A DNA stretch of 18,472 nt, from assembly GCA_902784025.1 (NCBI GenBank), contig CACZTF010000267.1:1-18472 (forward strand). Reading direction: 5' to 3'. This stretch comes from an uncultured Lachnospiraceae bacterium. Lineage in GTDB: Bacteria; Bacillota; Clostridia; Lachnospirales; Lachnospiraceae. Positions 1 through 6,457 of this stretch are shown piece after piece (the first letter of the stretch is position 1; each line of letters opens with the position of its first letter). The position numbers and the translations under genes were made by a program. The notes under the pieces are model-generated. The model was not told the DNA's origin, made no database searches, and saw only the letters and a list, made by a program, of their open reading frames with translations.

Positions 1-1
1 A

Positions 2-223
2 AAAAATGCAGTTCCGAATGATATTAAGACATTGTTGGAGAAAACCGGGATAACAAAGGTGTTTACTACAGGAAAGACAGCAACACGTCTTTATGAAAGG
101 TATTGTTATGATCAGACAGGGATCCATGCCGTATATCTGCCGTCCACCAGCCCTGCAAACAGGGCGTTGCAGGGGAAGCCGGAGTTTATGGAGGCGTGGG
201 GAATGATCTCATCGGAAGCCTGA
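2..223 (+). CDS. DNA-deoxyinosine/uracil glycosylase, C-terminal part (5' end outside window)
   Basis: The frame is open from the left edge to TGA at 221-223, giving about 73 residues of a C-terminus. The segment LPSTSPAN followed by a tryptophan-containing helix (FMEAWG) matches motif 2 and the C-terminal helix of the uracil-DNA glycosylase superfamily, in particular the family 6 hypoxanthine-DNA glycosylases that remove deaminated adenine in base excision repair. The preceding stretch (ITKVFTTGKTA) fits the usual beta strand before that motif. The motif 1 active-site region lies outside the window, so activity and the exact subfamily (MUG-like or HDG) cannot be judged. A TTG at 32 is internal to the domain and not a credible start. 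Confidence 0.72.
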   Translation, partial: KNAVPNDIKTLLEKTGITKVFTTGKTATRLYERYCYDQTGIHAVYLPSTSPANRALQGKPEFMEAWGMISSEA

Positions 224-254
224 TCAAAATCAGGAACAGGATTCCGGAGAGTAA

Positions 255-392
255 ATGATTAGTGCAATAAACAAAATGTTACATGAGTTTTCAGAAAAGA
301 AGCATATGTTTTTTCTTTGGATTTATCAATGGGGTTGCATGACTAAATGCAAGCTTTGTAATACTTATTTCCGGTTTGACCGGTTTTTGTAA
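255..392 (+). CDS. Possible small ORF (45 aa) with a CX3CX2C motif
   Basis: An ATG at 255 with GGAGAG just upstream (spacing only about 3 bases) opens a 45-codon frame ending at TAA 390-392. The peptide contains W-G-C-M-T-K-C-K-L-C, a CX3CX2C spacing as in radical SAM enzymes, but nothing else of such an enzyme follows. The stop lies inside the first unit of the repeat tract. It may be a fragment of a lost gene, a genuine small cysteine-rich peptide, or chance. I assign no function. Confidence 0.2.
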   Translation: MISAINKMLHEFSEKKHMFFLWIYQWGCMTKCKLCNTYFRFDRFL

Positions 393-470
393 AACTTACT
401 TCTGTTTTCAAGGTGCGATTCCGGAAATTTATTTTGCAAAAAAATTATTTCCGGCAGTTAGTTTTGCAAA
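364..470. repeat. Degenerate short direct repeats (TTCCGG ... TTTTGCAAA)
   Basis: TTCCGG occurs at 369-374, 419-424 and 449-454, and TTTTGCAAA at 432-440 and 462-470. The last two units share an exact 30-base period. A looser TTTTTGTAAA follows the first TTCCGG (384-393), and a partial unit (CTTACTTCTG then TTTTCAAG) lies between them. CCGGAAAT (421-428) and ATTTCCGG (447-454) also form an inverted pair, so hairpins are possible. The tract runs directly into the DUF4143-type remnant. Confidence 0.5.
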
Positions 471-701
471 CCGGAGCTTCAGTTTGCTTATCTTGTAGAA
501 GCTAAAGCAAAAACGGGAAATACAAAATCAAGCAAGACCGTTATGTCACACCCGGAACACTACGGAAAAACAAAATTGCTGAAGATCGGCGATTATAATA
601 TTTCTGAGACTGGTGACATAATAACGATACCACATTATCTTACATTTTTGATTGGCAGGAAAGAAGAGCTTATTTTTGAAGATCTTTCGTGGAAAGGATA
701 A
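462..701 (+). pseudogene. C-terminal remnant of an ATP-binding protein of the DUF4143 type
   Basis: A frame open from 462 (after TAG at 459-461) to TAA at 699-701 has no suitable start or ribosome binding site, but its translation looks like real protein: FAYLVEAKAKTGNTKSSKTV, then KLLKIGDYNI, then GDIITIPHYLTFLIG. This resembles the nuclease-like C-terminal end of DUF4143 AAA+ ATPases, where a conserved E-x-K precedes a lysine-rich segment, a '.K..DYN' strand and a final 'I.IP.Y' strand. The ATPase domain and most of the DUF4143 region are missing, so this is a truncated, presumably non-functional remnant. The family call rests on motif resemblance only. Confidence 0.5.
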
Positions 702-750
702 TAAAGAAAAAAGAATAAAGTAGGCGGGTGAACCGGTGTAAGGATTGATC

Positions 751-1305
751 ATGCGTGAATACAAGGATTCGTTATGTAAAAATAACAAAAGAGAGATTGG
801 GCTTATCGTTGCCCGTTCGGAGAATAATGTGATAGGTAAAAATGGCAGGATCCCCTGGGATATAGAAGGGGAGCTTAGTCAGTTTAAAGAGCTTACCATG
901 GGGAATGCGGTGGTGATGGGGCGCAGGACGTATGAGGAGATAGGTCACCCTCTGCCCGGGAGGAAGACCATAGTGGTTTCACGCGGAGAGAAATACGAAG
1001 GTGACAACATTTGCACGGTCAGGAGCGTGGAAGAAGCGATAGATGCAGCTGCTGGTGTAAATGTGTATTTTGCGGGAGGATACGGAATATATAAAGCTGC
1101 GTTGCCGCTTGTAGACGTGATGTATATTACGGAGATCCATACGGTGGTTGAAGACTGCGACGCCTTTTTTCCGGAATTTGATGCGGGGGATTTTGAGGTC
1201 ACCACAGGGGAGACATGTGGTGATAAGATAAGGTACACAAGGAAAATATACAGGAGGAAGAAAAGGATTGCCGGTCCAGGGCAACAACCAAAGATTTTGC
1301 CGTAA
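751..1305 (+). CDS. folA: Dihydrofolate reductase
   Basis: Reduces 7,8-dihydrofolate to tetrahydrofolate with NADPH in the cytosol, feeding thymidylate, purine and methionine synthesis. The 184-residue product has the family signatures in order: GLIVARSENNVIGKNGRIPW (residues 17-36), ELSQFKELTMG with E41 aligning with the catalytic acid (Asp27 in E. coli), VVMGRRTYEEIG, PLPGRKTIVVSR, the NADPH-binding VYFAGGYGIY and the closing YITEIH strand. An AAGGA at 740-744 sits 6 bases before ATG 751, which I prefer to the TTG at 745. The start leaves about 14 extra N-terminal residues compared with typical bacterial enzymes, and the C-terminus carries a basic tail (RRKKR) of about 14 residues. It appears to be a single-gene unit; thyA is not adjacent. 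Confidence 0.95.
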   Translation: MREYKDSLCKNNKREIGLIVARSENNVIGKNGRIPWDIEGELSQFKELTMGNAVVMGRRTYEEIGHPLPGRKTIVVSRGEKYEGDNICTVRSVEEAIDAAAGVNVYFAGGYGIYKAALPLVDVMYITEIHTVVEDCDAFFPEFDAGDFEVTTGETCGDKIRYTRKIYRRKKRIAGPGQQPKILP

Positions 1306-1383
1306 CCTTGTGGAGGGCGCTATTCTTGATCATTCAGGACGTGTTTACGGAAACATATCCCGCTGTTTCATTTGTGAGGTATA

Positions 1384-1392
1384 TGTTAAAAT
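1384..1392 (+). promoter_or_regulatory. Candidate extended -10 promoter for the flavodoxin-like gene
   Basis: TGTTAAAAT gives an extended -10 (TG-N-TAAAAT) about 80 bases before the start at 1473. No good -35 lies at the expected distance (TGTTTC at 17 bases is poor). It is the best match in the 167-base gap after dihydrofolate reductase. Confidence 0.3.
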
Positions 1393-1472
1393 AAAAAACA
1401 TGATCATTCATTAACGATACTATTTGATGATTCTATATGTTATTCATTACGATAAGTGGGAGGTAAACTGAT

Positions 1473-2114
1473 ATGAAAACAGTCATAGTAAATGCAGGTC
1501 CGAGGAAAAACTGGAATACTGCAAAGCTTTTAGATGCAGCAAAGGAAGGTTCTGAAGCAGCGGGCATGGAAATAGAATATGTGCATCTCTACGATCTGGT
1601 CTTTACAGGCTGCAGAAGCTGCATGGTCTGTAAGAGAAAGGGCATGACAAGCCCATGCAGATGTTACTGGAAAGATATGCTTCAGCCCGTGATCGACAGT
1701 GTATTTACAGCAGACAGGCTTTTGATCGGCAGTCCGGTATATTTCGGTGAGCCTTCCGGTATGTTCAGAAACTTCCTGGAAAGAGTCTGTTTCCCGATCT
1801 TTTCATACAATGACTATTCCAGTATTTATGAAGGTAAGACAGATGTGGGAATCTTCCTCACCATGAATGTAAATGAAGAGTTCTATACAAAGACCTATCA
1901 AAAAAAATTTGAAGATGAAATTGCGGCTTTCAGATTTCTGAAAGGAAAGACGGAGTTGTTTCCCAGCTTCGATACCCTTCAGGTAAGTGATTATTCAAAA
2001 TACGAAATGGGATCCTTCAGTGAGGATCATAAAAGACAGATGAATGAAACAATGTTTCAAAAGGATCTGGAAAGGGCTTATGATATCGGTAAAAATTGGG
2101 AAGTTACCCTATGA
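1473..2114 (+). CDS. Flavodoxin-fold NAD(P)H-dependent reductase, iron-sulfur flavoprotein-like
   Basis: A 213-residue protein of the NADPH-dependent FMN reductase/flavodoxin-fold superfamily. The N-terminus (MKTVIVNAGPRKNWNTAKLL) is the first beta strand and phosphate-binding loop for FMN, and LIGSPVYFGEPSGMFRNFLE is the second flavin-binding loop plus helix. Cysteines 47, 50, 53 and 62 form CX2CX2CX8C, close to the compact cluster motif of iron-sulfur flavoproteins, so it may carry a [4Fe-4S] cluster and shuttle electrons; that is inference. GGGAGGT at 1457-1463 sets the ATG at 1473. It stands alone, ending before a bidirectional terminator. The physiological substrate cannot be told from sequence. 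Confidence 0.82.
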   Translation: MKTVIVNAGPRKNWNTAKLLDAAKEGSEAAGMEIEYVHLYDLVFTGCRSCMVCKRKGMTSPCRCYWKDMLQPVIDSVFTADRLLIGSPVYFGEPSGMFRNFLERVCFPIFSYNDYSSIYEGKTDVGIFLTMNVNEEFYTKTYQKKFEDEIAAFRFLKGKTELFPSFDTLQVSDYSKYEMGSFSEDHKRQMNETMFQKDLERAYDIGKNWEVTL

Positions 2115-2227
2115 CAAGGAGTGATCGGCAGCCAAAGAAAAAAGTATCTGTTAGTACATTCATCAGGGAGACCAAAGATTCTTATCTATTCTATAAAAAG
2201 TGTTGCGGAACGGCAGATCTTTGTTGA
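2111..2227 (+). CDS. Possible 38-aa ORF overlapping the flavoprotein stop codon
   Basis: ATG 2111 overlaps the TGA of the upstream gene in an ATGA arrangement typical of translational coupling, and opens a 38-codon frame ending at TGA 2225-2227, immediately before the terminator hairpin. The peptide is basic with a central VSVSTFIRETKDSYLFYKK stretch and two adjacent cysteines. I recognise no family. It could be a small coupled protein, the end of a decayed gene, or chance. Confidence 0.22.
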   Translation: MTRSDRQPKKKVSVSTFIRETKDSYLFYKKCCGTADLC

Positions 2228-2269
2228 AAAAAAGCACGACCGGTATCACATACCGTATCGTGCTTTTTT
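2228..2269. terminator. Strong bidirectional rho-independent terminator
   Basis: AAAAAAGCACGA (2228-2239) pairs perfectly with TCGTGCTTTTTT (2258-2269), and within it CGGTAT (2241-2246) pairs with ATACCG (2250-2255) around a CAC loop. The A-run and T-run on either side let it end transcription in both directions, fitting its place between convergent genes ending at 2114 (+) and 2281 (-). Confidence 0.9.
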
Positions 2270-2280
2270 ATAATGATCGA

Positions 2281-3957
2281 TCACCACATGCCGCCGGGAC
2301 CTGCCATCATGGAGTTGTACAACTCTGTAACCTGCTCTCCGTTTACTGTCACGGTTCCTCCGCTGAGGATTCCTTCGCCATCAAAGTCGAAAGCAAACTG
2401 GGCGTTTATATTTATGGTTCCCCCTGTGATCTTCAGGTCTCCGTTAGTATCAAGCGCGTCCGTATCACCCTGCGCCATATCTATACTCACGGTTCCTCCG
2501 TTAATATTGATCAATGGAGACTGATCGCTCACCTTCTGTACCGCATTTATGCCGTCATCATTTGCACTGATAGTGATATCTCCGTCATTTATGGTCACCA
2601 CTGTAGACTCCAGACCTTCCCACGCAGATATCGTAAATGTACCTCCGTCTATCGTAAGCTCAGAATCCGCATGAATACCGTCATCACCTGCTTTAATATC
2701 ATACGTTCCTCCGCTGACAGTTACATTCATATCACCGTGTATAGCATCGTCCTGGGAATCTATTGTGATATTTCCGGCTCCTAAAATGATATTGGCAGCC
2801 TTGATGCCTTTATTCTTACTGCCGTCATCTGCTGTCTCATCATCGTCTGTATCAAAATTTATCTCTCCGAAGGCATCGGGTTCACCGCCAAACATGGGTC
2901 CTGCCTGACCTTTTCCGGGCCAGCCCCCCATGTCTCCGAAAGCTGCATCACTAAAATGCTCTGCGGCATTTGCACTTCCTCCTCCGGCAGTGATATTTAT
3001 ATCAGCCCCGTCGTTAACCACATCACCAGTAGTCTGTATCCCGTCGTCACCTGATATTATATTGATCTTACCGCCTGCAAGAGTCACCCCGGGTTCATTG
3101 TTTTCATCTGTTTCATCGGCATTTATCCCCTCGTCCTCTGCTTTGATATCTGTTTCACCTCCGCATATATATACATTTACACTGTCTATACCGTCAGTTC
3201 CGGCGTCCAGTGATATATCACCGCCGGCGATCCCTACCATATCCTTGCCCTGTAATGATTTCGAAGCTGACTTGATATCGTAGCTTCCGCCCGTTATCTT
3301 CAGGTCATTTTTTGAAACTATACCGTGACCTGATGCACTCGAGATGTTCAGATTGCCTTCTCCGTTAAAAACAATATCATCCTTCGAGAATACAGCGCCG
3401 TCTACATTGTTTTCATCGTTTTGTACAAACTCACCGCTAACGGAAATGTTGTTTTCAGATCCTGATGCAGTGGTAACAAATACTTTATCGGCATTTTTTA
3501 CATAGATTCCCGCAGTACCGGTATTTGTTATATTTACACCTGAAAGGACCAGCTGGATCTTATCATTTTCTCCGGGTAGATCTACTATGATCTGACCTTC
3601 ACTTAGTTCACCTGTAAGCAGATAAGTTCCTTCCTGTGAAAATGTCACATTATTGCCTTCCACACTAACCCCCTGGGCATCTGTCTTAGTTGCGTTGTTG
3701 GACAATTCTACAGACTTTGCATCTGTAACAGATGTGTCAAAATCTCTTTCACTGAATCCTTCGGGAATATCATTTGCCGAAGCCGTATTGTTTTCTTCAG
3801 TCGTATTTTCCGAAGCGGCAGTAACTTCCGTTGTCTGCACCGTCATTTCTGTACTGTCTGAAGTTGTTTCCGCACCGGTCATGCTGCACCCCGCAAGGGC
3901 TATGGTAAGACCGGCTGCCAACGATAAGCCGCTTAAGATCTTTATGTCTTTTCTCAT
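2281..3957 (-). CDS. Secreted beta-helix lipoprotein, carbohydrate-binding Cthe_2159/DUF4353 family
   Basis: A 558-residue exported protein. The N-terminus has a basic start, a hydrophobic segment and the lipobox LAGC (Cys24), so it is probably a lipid-anchored surface protein; a Ser/Thr/Glu-rich linker (about 28-75) follows. The rest is built of repeated rungs ending in an acidic turn: TDGIDS, DEGINA, DDGIQT, DDAIHG, DDGIHA, DDGINA. This is the pattern of the Cthe_2159 family of parallel beta-helix proteins, whose founding member binds cellulose and pectin-like polysaccharide; the stacked Asp residues suggest calcium binding (inference). A Gly/Met-rich insert lies near residues 325-375. AGGAGAG lies about 6 bases before the ATG. 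It is the last gene of an operon with DUF4956 and VTC-domain proteins, 18 bases after the former. Confidence 0.85.
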   Translation of the reverse strand: MRKDIKILSGLSLAAGLTIALAGCSMTGAETTSDSTEMTVQTTEVTAASENTTEENNTASANDIPEGFSERDFDTSVTDAKSVELSNNATKTDAQGVSVEGNNVTFSQEGTYLLTGELSEGQIIVDLPGENDKIQLVLSGVNITNTGTAGIYVKNADKVFVTTASGSENNISVSGEFVQNDENNVDGAVFSKDDIVFNGEGNLNISSASGHGIVSKNDLKITGGSYDIKSASKSLQGKDMVGIAGGDISLDAGTDGIDSVNVYICGGETDIKAEDEGINADETDENNEPGVTLAGGKINIISGDDGIQTTGDVVNDGADINITAGGGSANAAEHFSDAAFGDMGGWPGKGQAGPMFGGEPDAFGEINFDTDDDETADDGSKNKGIKAANIILGAGNITIDSQDDAIHGDMNVTVSGGTYDIKAGDDGIHADSELTIDGGTFTISAWEGLESTVVTINDGDITISANDDGINAVQKVSDQSPLININGGTVSIDMAQGDTDALDTNGDLKITGGTININAQFAFDFDGEGILSGGTVTVNGEQVTELYNSMMAGPGGMW

Positions 3958-3975
3958 TGTTCTCTCCTGTTTTTA

Positions 3976-4656
3976 TCATAATTCAGCCTTTGCAGGCTCG
4001 AATCTGTTTATCATTACTTCTAAATTACCGTTTCGCTCACGTACACTGTCTATAAGCTTTTTTTCACATGTCATATCCTTAAGATCTATACTGTAGGAAA
4101 GCTTGAACAGACTTCCCATATTAGTAGTCTTAACACCTGTAAGCTCATATTTTTTAACAAATTTACTGAAAATATCGTCAAAAACATGGGTATAATCCAA
4201 GGTTTCAGGTATGGTCACGGTCAGAGTCTTTTTAAGTGATGCCTTTGAACCGCTGAAATTAATATTTGCAAATACCAAAAACGCAAAGCTTGCTATTACT
4301 GTAAAGATAACTGCAAGTGCAAGATATCCCATTCCGACGACGAGACCTGCGCCCATAGCTAAAAAAATGGCAGCTATCTCTTTTGCAGAGCCTTGTGCCG
4401 ACCTGAACCTGACCAGTGAAAATGCACCTGCAACTGCCACTCCGGCACCGATATTACCGTTTACCAAAAGGATCACTACGCATACTACCACCGGCAGCAG
4501 CGCAAGAGTGGCAGTAAAACTCTTTGATGACACAGAGTGCCTCGTATACATAAAAGTTATAAATAATCCTATTCCGATGGCTGTTCCTATACACAGACAG
4601 AAATTTAAGATCGAAATAGAAGCCAGACTTCCGAAAATGCTGTTAAAGATCTCCAA
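3976..4656 (-). CDS. DUF4956 family integral membrane protein (TTG start)
   Basis: A 226-residue membrane protein with about four hydrophobic segments (roughly residues 12-37, 48-66, 93-110 and 111-131), the loop VRFRSAQGSAKEIAAIF typical of DUF4956, and a soluble C-terminal alpha/beta domain of about 90 residues. The start is TTG at 4656, inside the last codons of the upstream VTC gene (14-base overlap), with GGGGTGATC just upstream, so translation is probably coupled. DUF4956 proteins commonly sit beside VTC-domain polyphosphate-polymerase-like proteins, as here, and are presumed to work with them at the membrane. No biochemical role can be read from the sequence. Confidence 0.85.
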   Translation of the reverse strand: MEIFNSIFGSLASISILNFCLCIGTAIGIGLFITFMYTRHSVSSKSFTATLALLPVVVCVVILLVNGNIGAGVAVAGAFSLVRFRSAQGSAKEIAAIFLAMGAGLVVGMGYLALAVIFTVIASFAFLVFANINFSGSKASLKKTLTVTIPETLDYTHVFDDIFSKFVKKYELTGVKTTNMGSLFKLSYSIDLKDMTCEKKLIDSVRERNGNLEVMINRFEPAKAEL

Positions 4657-5389
4657 TTTTGATCACCCCTTTTCTATACATATCCTTATAAGCTTCTCCG
4701 TATTTCGAAAAAGAAGCCTTAAATATCTGTTTTTCAGACAAAAACCGGCTAAGCCACAAAGGCATACCTCCGCTAACCTTTACTTCCAAAAGTGCCTGCC
4801 CCGGTTTTATCAGACTGATACCTCCGGGATCTTCAGCCAGCGATATCCTGTCAGCTCTGTACATTATATTTGTGTCAAAGGTCATCCTGAAGCTGTCATC
4901 GTCCTTTGCAAAAAAAGCCTGTCTGTCATAAGAAAGGTATACAACGGGATGTAAGGTCTTATACAGATCCCTGAAATATCTGATCTCATTTGCGATACCG
5001 TGATCTGCCGGTTTTGACTTATTGCCTGAAAAAACATCTTCGGAAAGATCATTTCCTGAAAGAAAACTGACTGCATCACCCTGTGGTATTTGTATCCTTC
5101 TTTTAAAAACCGTTTTTTTACATTTTTTCTTCAATTCCACATAAACGGGATCTTTCATAGAAGAAGCTTTATAACTCCTTATCCTGAGCTTTTCTTTATA
5201 AACAGGTTTTTCGATGGACCTTCTGATGAGAAGAAATGAGTCCGTATCATAATAAATATTACGTATGGTCGAATCACCATGCTCGTCAGCTTTCATTTTG
5301 TCCTTCATACACTCCAGCAGCTCGTCTTTTTCATTTTTATCCAAAAGATATTTTATCTCTATCCTTTTGAAAACATTTCCGCTTGCCAT
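4643..5389 (-). CDS. VTC-domain (CYTH superfamily) polyphosphate polymerase-like protein
   Basis: A 248-residue protein with the triphosphate-tunnel pattern of VTC domains: FKRIEIKYLL (7-16), NIYYDT (44-49), KLRIRSYK (67-74), VYVELKKK (82-89), FKRRIQIP (95-102), YDRQAF (154-159), a FDTNI strand, LLEVKV (200-205) and FSKYGEAY (227-234). The alternating basic and acidic residues on beta strands are those that bind polyphosphate and metal in yeast Vtc4 and bacterial relatives. It probably makes or binds polyphosphate or a related phosphate polymer at the inner membrane face, using DUF4956 as membrane partner (inference). AAGGAGG lies about 7 bases before the ATG. It is the first gene of a three-gene minus-strand operon divergent from lysR. 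Confidence 0.87.
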   Translation of the reverse strand: MASGNVFKRIEIKYLLDKNEKDELLECMKDKMKADEHGDSTIRNIYYDTDSFLLIRRSIEKPVYKEKLRIRSYKASSMKDPVYVELKKKCKKTVFKRRIQIPQGDAVSFLSGNDLSEDVFSGNKSKPADHGIANEIRYFRDLYKTLHPVVYLSYDRQAFFAKDDDSFRMTFDTNIMYRADRISLAEDPGGISLIKPGQALLEVKVSGGMPLWLSRFLSEKQIFKASFSKYGEAYKDMYRKGVIKIGDL

Positions 5390-5407
5390 AGCTGGCCTCC
5401 TTTTTGG

Positions 5408-5436
5408 TTTACTAAAACTTTTAAAGAGATTATAAT
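5408..5436 (+). promoter_or_regulatory. Promoter for lysR; palindromic -10 may be shared with the divergent operon
   Basis: TTTACT (5408-5413), a 17-base spacer and TATAAT (5431-5436) form a good sigma-A type promoter. Transcription would begin near 5443. The -10 sits in ATTATAAT (5429-5436), which also reads TATAAT on the minus strand (5434 to 5429), so the VTC operon may use the overlapping -10, though its -35 (GTTTCA, 16-base spacing) is weak. Confidence 0.6.
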
Positions 5437-5503
5437 CATGTAAGCTTAAATGAAACTAAAAAATAAGACAGAAGATATTACTCTGTCTGAGCAGAGGTTT
5501 TCT

Positions 5504-6409
5504 ATGAATATAAATCAGATCAGATATGTGTTGGAAACAGCAGATTCGCATTCTATGAGGGAGGCAGCAACAAAACTCTTCATTTCCCAGCCTGCTCTTT
5601 CGGCCGGCATCCGTGAACTGGAGGATGAACTTGGTATCCTGATATTTGAACGGACCAACAGAGGTATATCCCTGACTGATGCAGGCAGGGAATTCATAAC
5701 ATATGCAAAAAAAGCTGTTGGACAATATGAGATACTTGAGGACAGATACCTTTCAAAGGATGGTGATAAAGAAAGATTTTCCGTTTCCACCCAGCACTAT
5801 AATTTTGCAGTAAAAGCATTTACTGAAGTTATAAAAAAAGCGGATCCGAAAAAGTATATATTTTCCATACACGAAACGAAAACAAGGGAAGTGCTTGAGG
5901 ATGTAAGGACCCTGAAGAGTGAAGCGGGCGTCATTTCTTTTTCCGGTTCAAATAAGGATGTCATAAAAAAACTAATGCGGGAGTATCAGCTGGAGTTCAC
6001 ACCGCTTATGAAGAGAGAGACTTACGCATATTTCTGGAAAGGACATGAATTTGCGGAAAGGAATGAAATATCGATAAATGAATTAAAGGATCTTCCTTGT
6101 GTATCCTTTGATCAGAGCGATGACAGTAATTTTTACCTTAATGAAGAAGCGATGGCGGATCATGCATTTGAAAAGATGATAAGATCTGATGACAGGGCAA
6201 CATCCATGGAGATCATTGCGGAACTGGGAGGATATTCTATCGGATCAGGAATGCTTGCCGGAGATGACAACATCCTGAAAGGATTGGTGTCGGTGAAACT
6301 CAAAGAGGAGGATCCGCTGATAATAGGATACATTGTCAGAAAGGGGAGTTCACTGTCCTTGTACGGAAGTGCTTATGTGGACGAACTCTTAAAGTATAAA
6401 GAATTATAG
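5504..6409 (+). CDS. LysR-family transcriptional regulator, probably of sulfur assimilation
   Basis: A 301-residue regulator with the LysR winged helix-turn-helix at the N-terminus (NQIRYVLETADSHSMREAA, then LFISQPALSAGIRELEDELG and LFERTNRGISLTDAG) and a periplasmic-binding-protein-like effector domain from about residue 75. I place the start at ATG 5504, where AGAGG lies 6 bases upstream and the protein begins with the usual MNINQIR. The ATG at 5450 would add 18 atypical residues, has no ribosome binding site and lies only about 7 bases after the predicted transcript start. The next genes downstream are metY and cysK, and a T-N11-A dyad follows the stop codon, so it probably controls cysteine/homocysteine synthesis in response to a pathway metabolite such as an O-acetyl amino acid (inference). 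It diverges from the VTC operon and could also affect it. Confidence 0.9.
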   Translation: MNINQIRYVLETADSHSMREAATKLFISQPALSAGIRELEDELGILIFERTNRGISLTDAGREFITYAKKAVGQYEILEDRYLSKDGDKERFSVSTQHYNFAVKAFTEVIKKADPKKYIFSIHETKTREVLEDVRTLKSEAGVISFSGSNKDVIKKLMREYQLEFTPLMKRETYAYFWKGHEFAERNEISINELKDLPCVSFDQSDDSNFYLNEEAMADHAFEKMIRSDDRATSMEIIAELGGYSIGSGMLAGDDNILKGLVSVKLKEEDPLIIGYIVRKGSSLSLYGSAYVDELLKYKEL

Positions 6410-6414
6410 TTTGT

Positions 6415-6431
6415 GATAAGTGTTTCTTATC
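6415..6431. promoter_or_regulatory. Candidate LysR operator (T-N11-A dyad) upstream of metY
   Basis: GATAAG-TGTTT-CTTATC is a perfect dyad containing T-N11-A (T6417, A6429), the classic LysR recognition geometry. It begins 6 bases after the lysR stop and overlaps a weak candidate metY promoter: TTTCTT (6423-6428), 17 bases, TAAAAT (6446-6451). That placement over a poor -35 suits activator control. Another GATAA at 6437-6441 could form a second half-site. Confidence 0.45.
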
Positions 6432-6457
6432 GCGGATGATAAAGATAAAATAATTTT

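Larger units (their letters stand above)
224..750. other. Gene-poor, decayed intergenic stretch
   Basis: About 500 bases separate the glycosylase from dihydrofolate reductase. They hold a 45-codon ORF with a CX3CX2C motif (255-392), degenerate short direct repeats built on TTCCGG and TTTTGCAAA (364-470), and a C-terminal coding remnant of a DUF4143-type ATPase (462-701). This looks like the scar of one or more lost genes. I see no convincing terminator or promoter in it. Confidence 0.6.

Noticed and set aside
364..470. CRISPR array
   Set aside because: Units are short, degenerate and unevenly spaced, with no uniform repeat or unique spacers and no cas genes nearby.
2200..4096. Several plus-strand open frames (2200-2784, 2930-3283, 3653-4096)
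   Set aside because: They lie opposite the beta-helix lipoprotein gene and read as low-complexity shadows of its repeats; they have no family features or ribosome binding sites.
5450..5503. N-terminal extension of the LysR protein from ATG 5450
   Set aside because: No ribosome binding site, a predicted transcript start only about 7 bases upstream, and non-LysR-like sequence before MNINQIR; ATG 5504 has AGAGG at good spacing.
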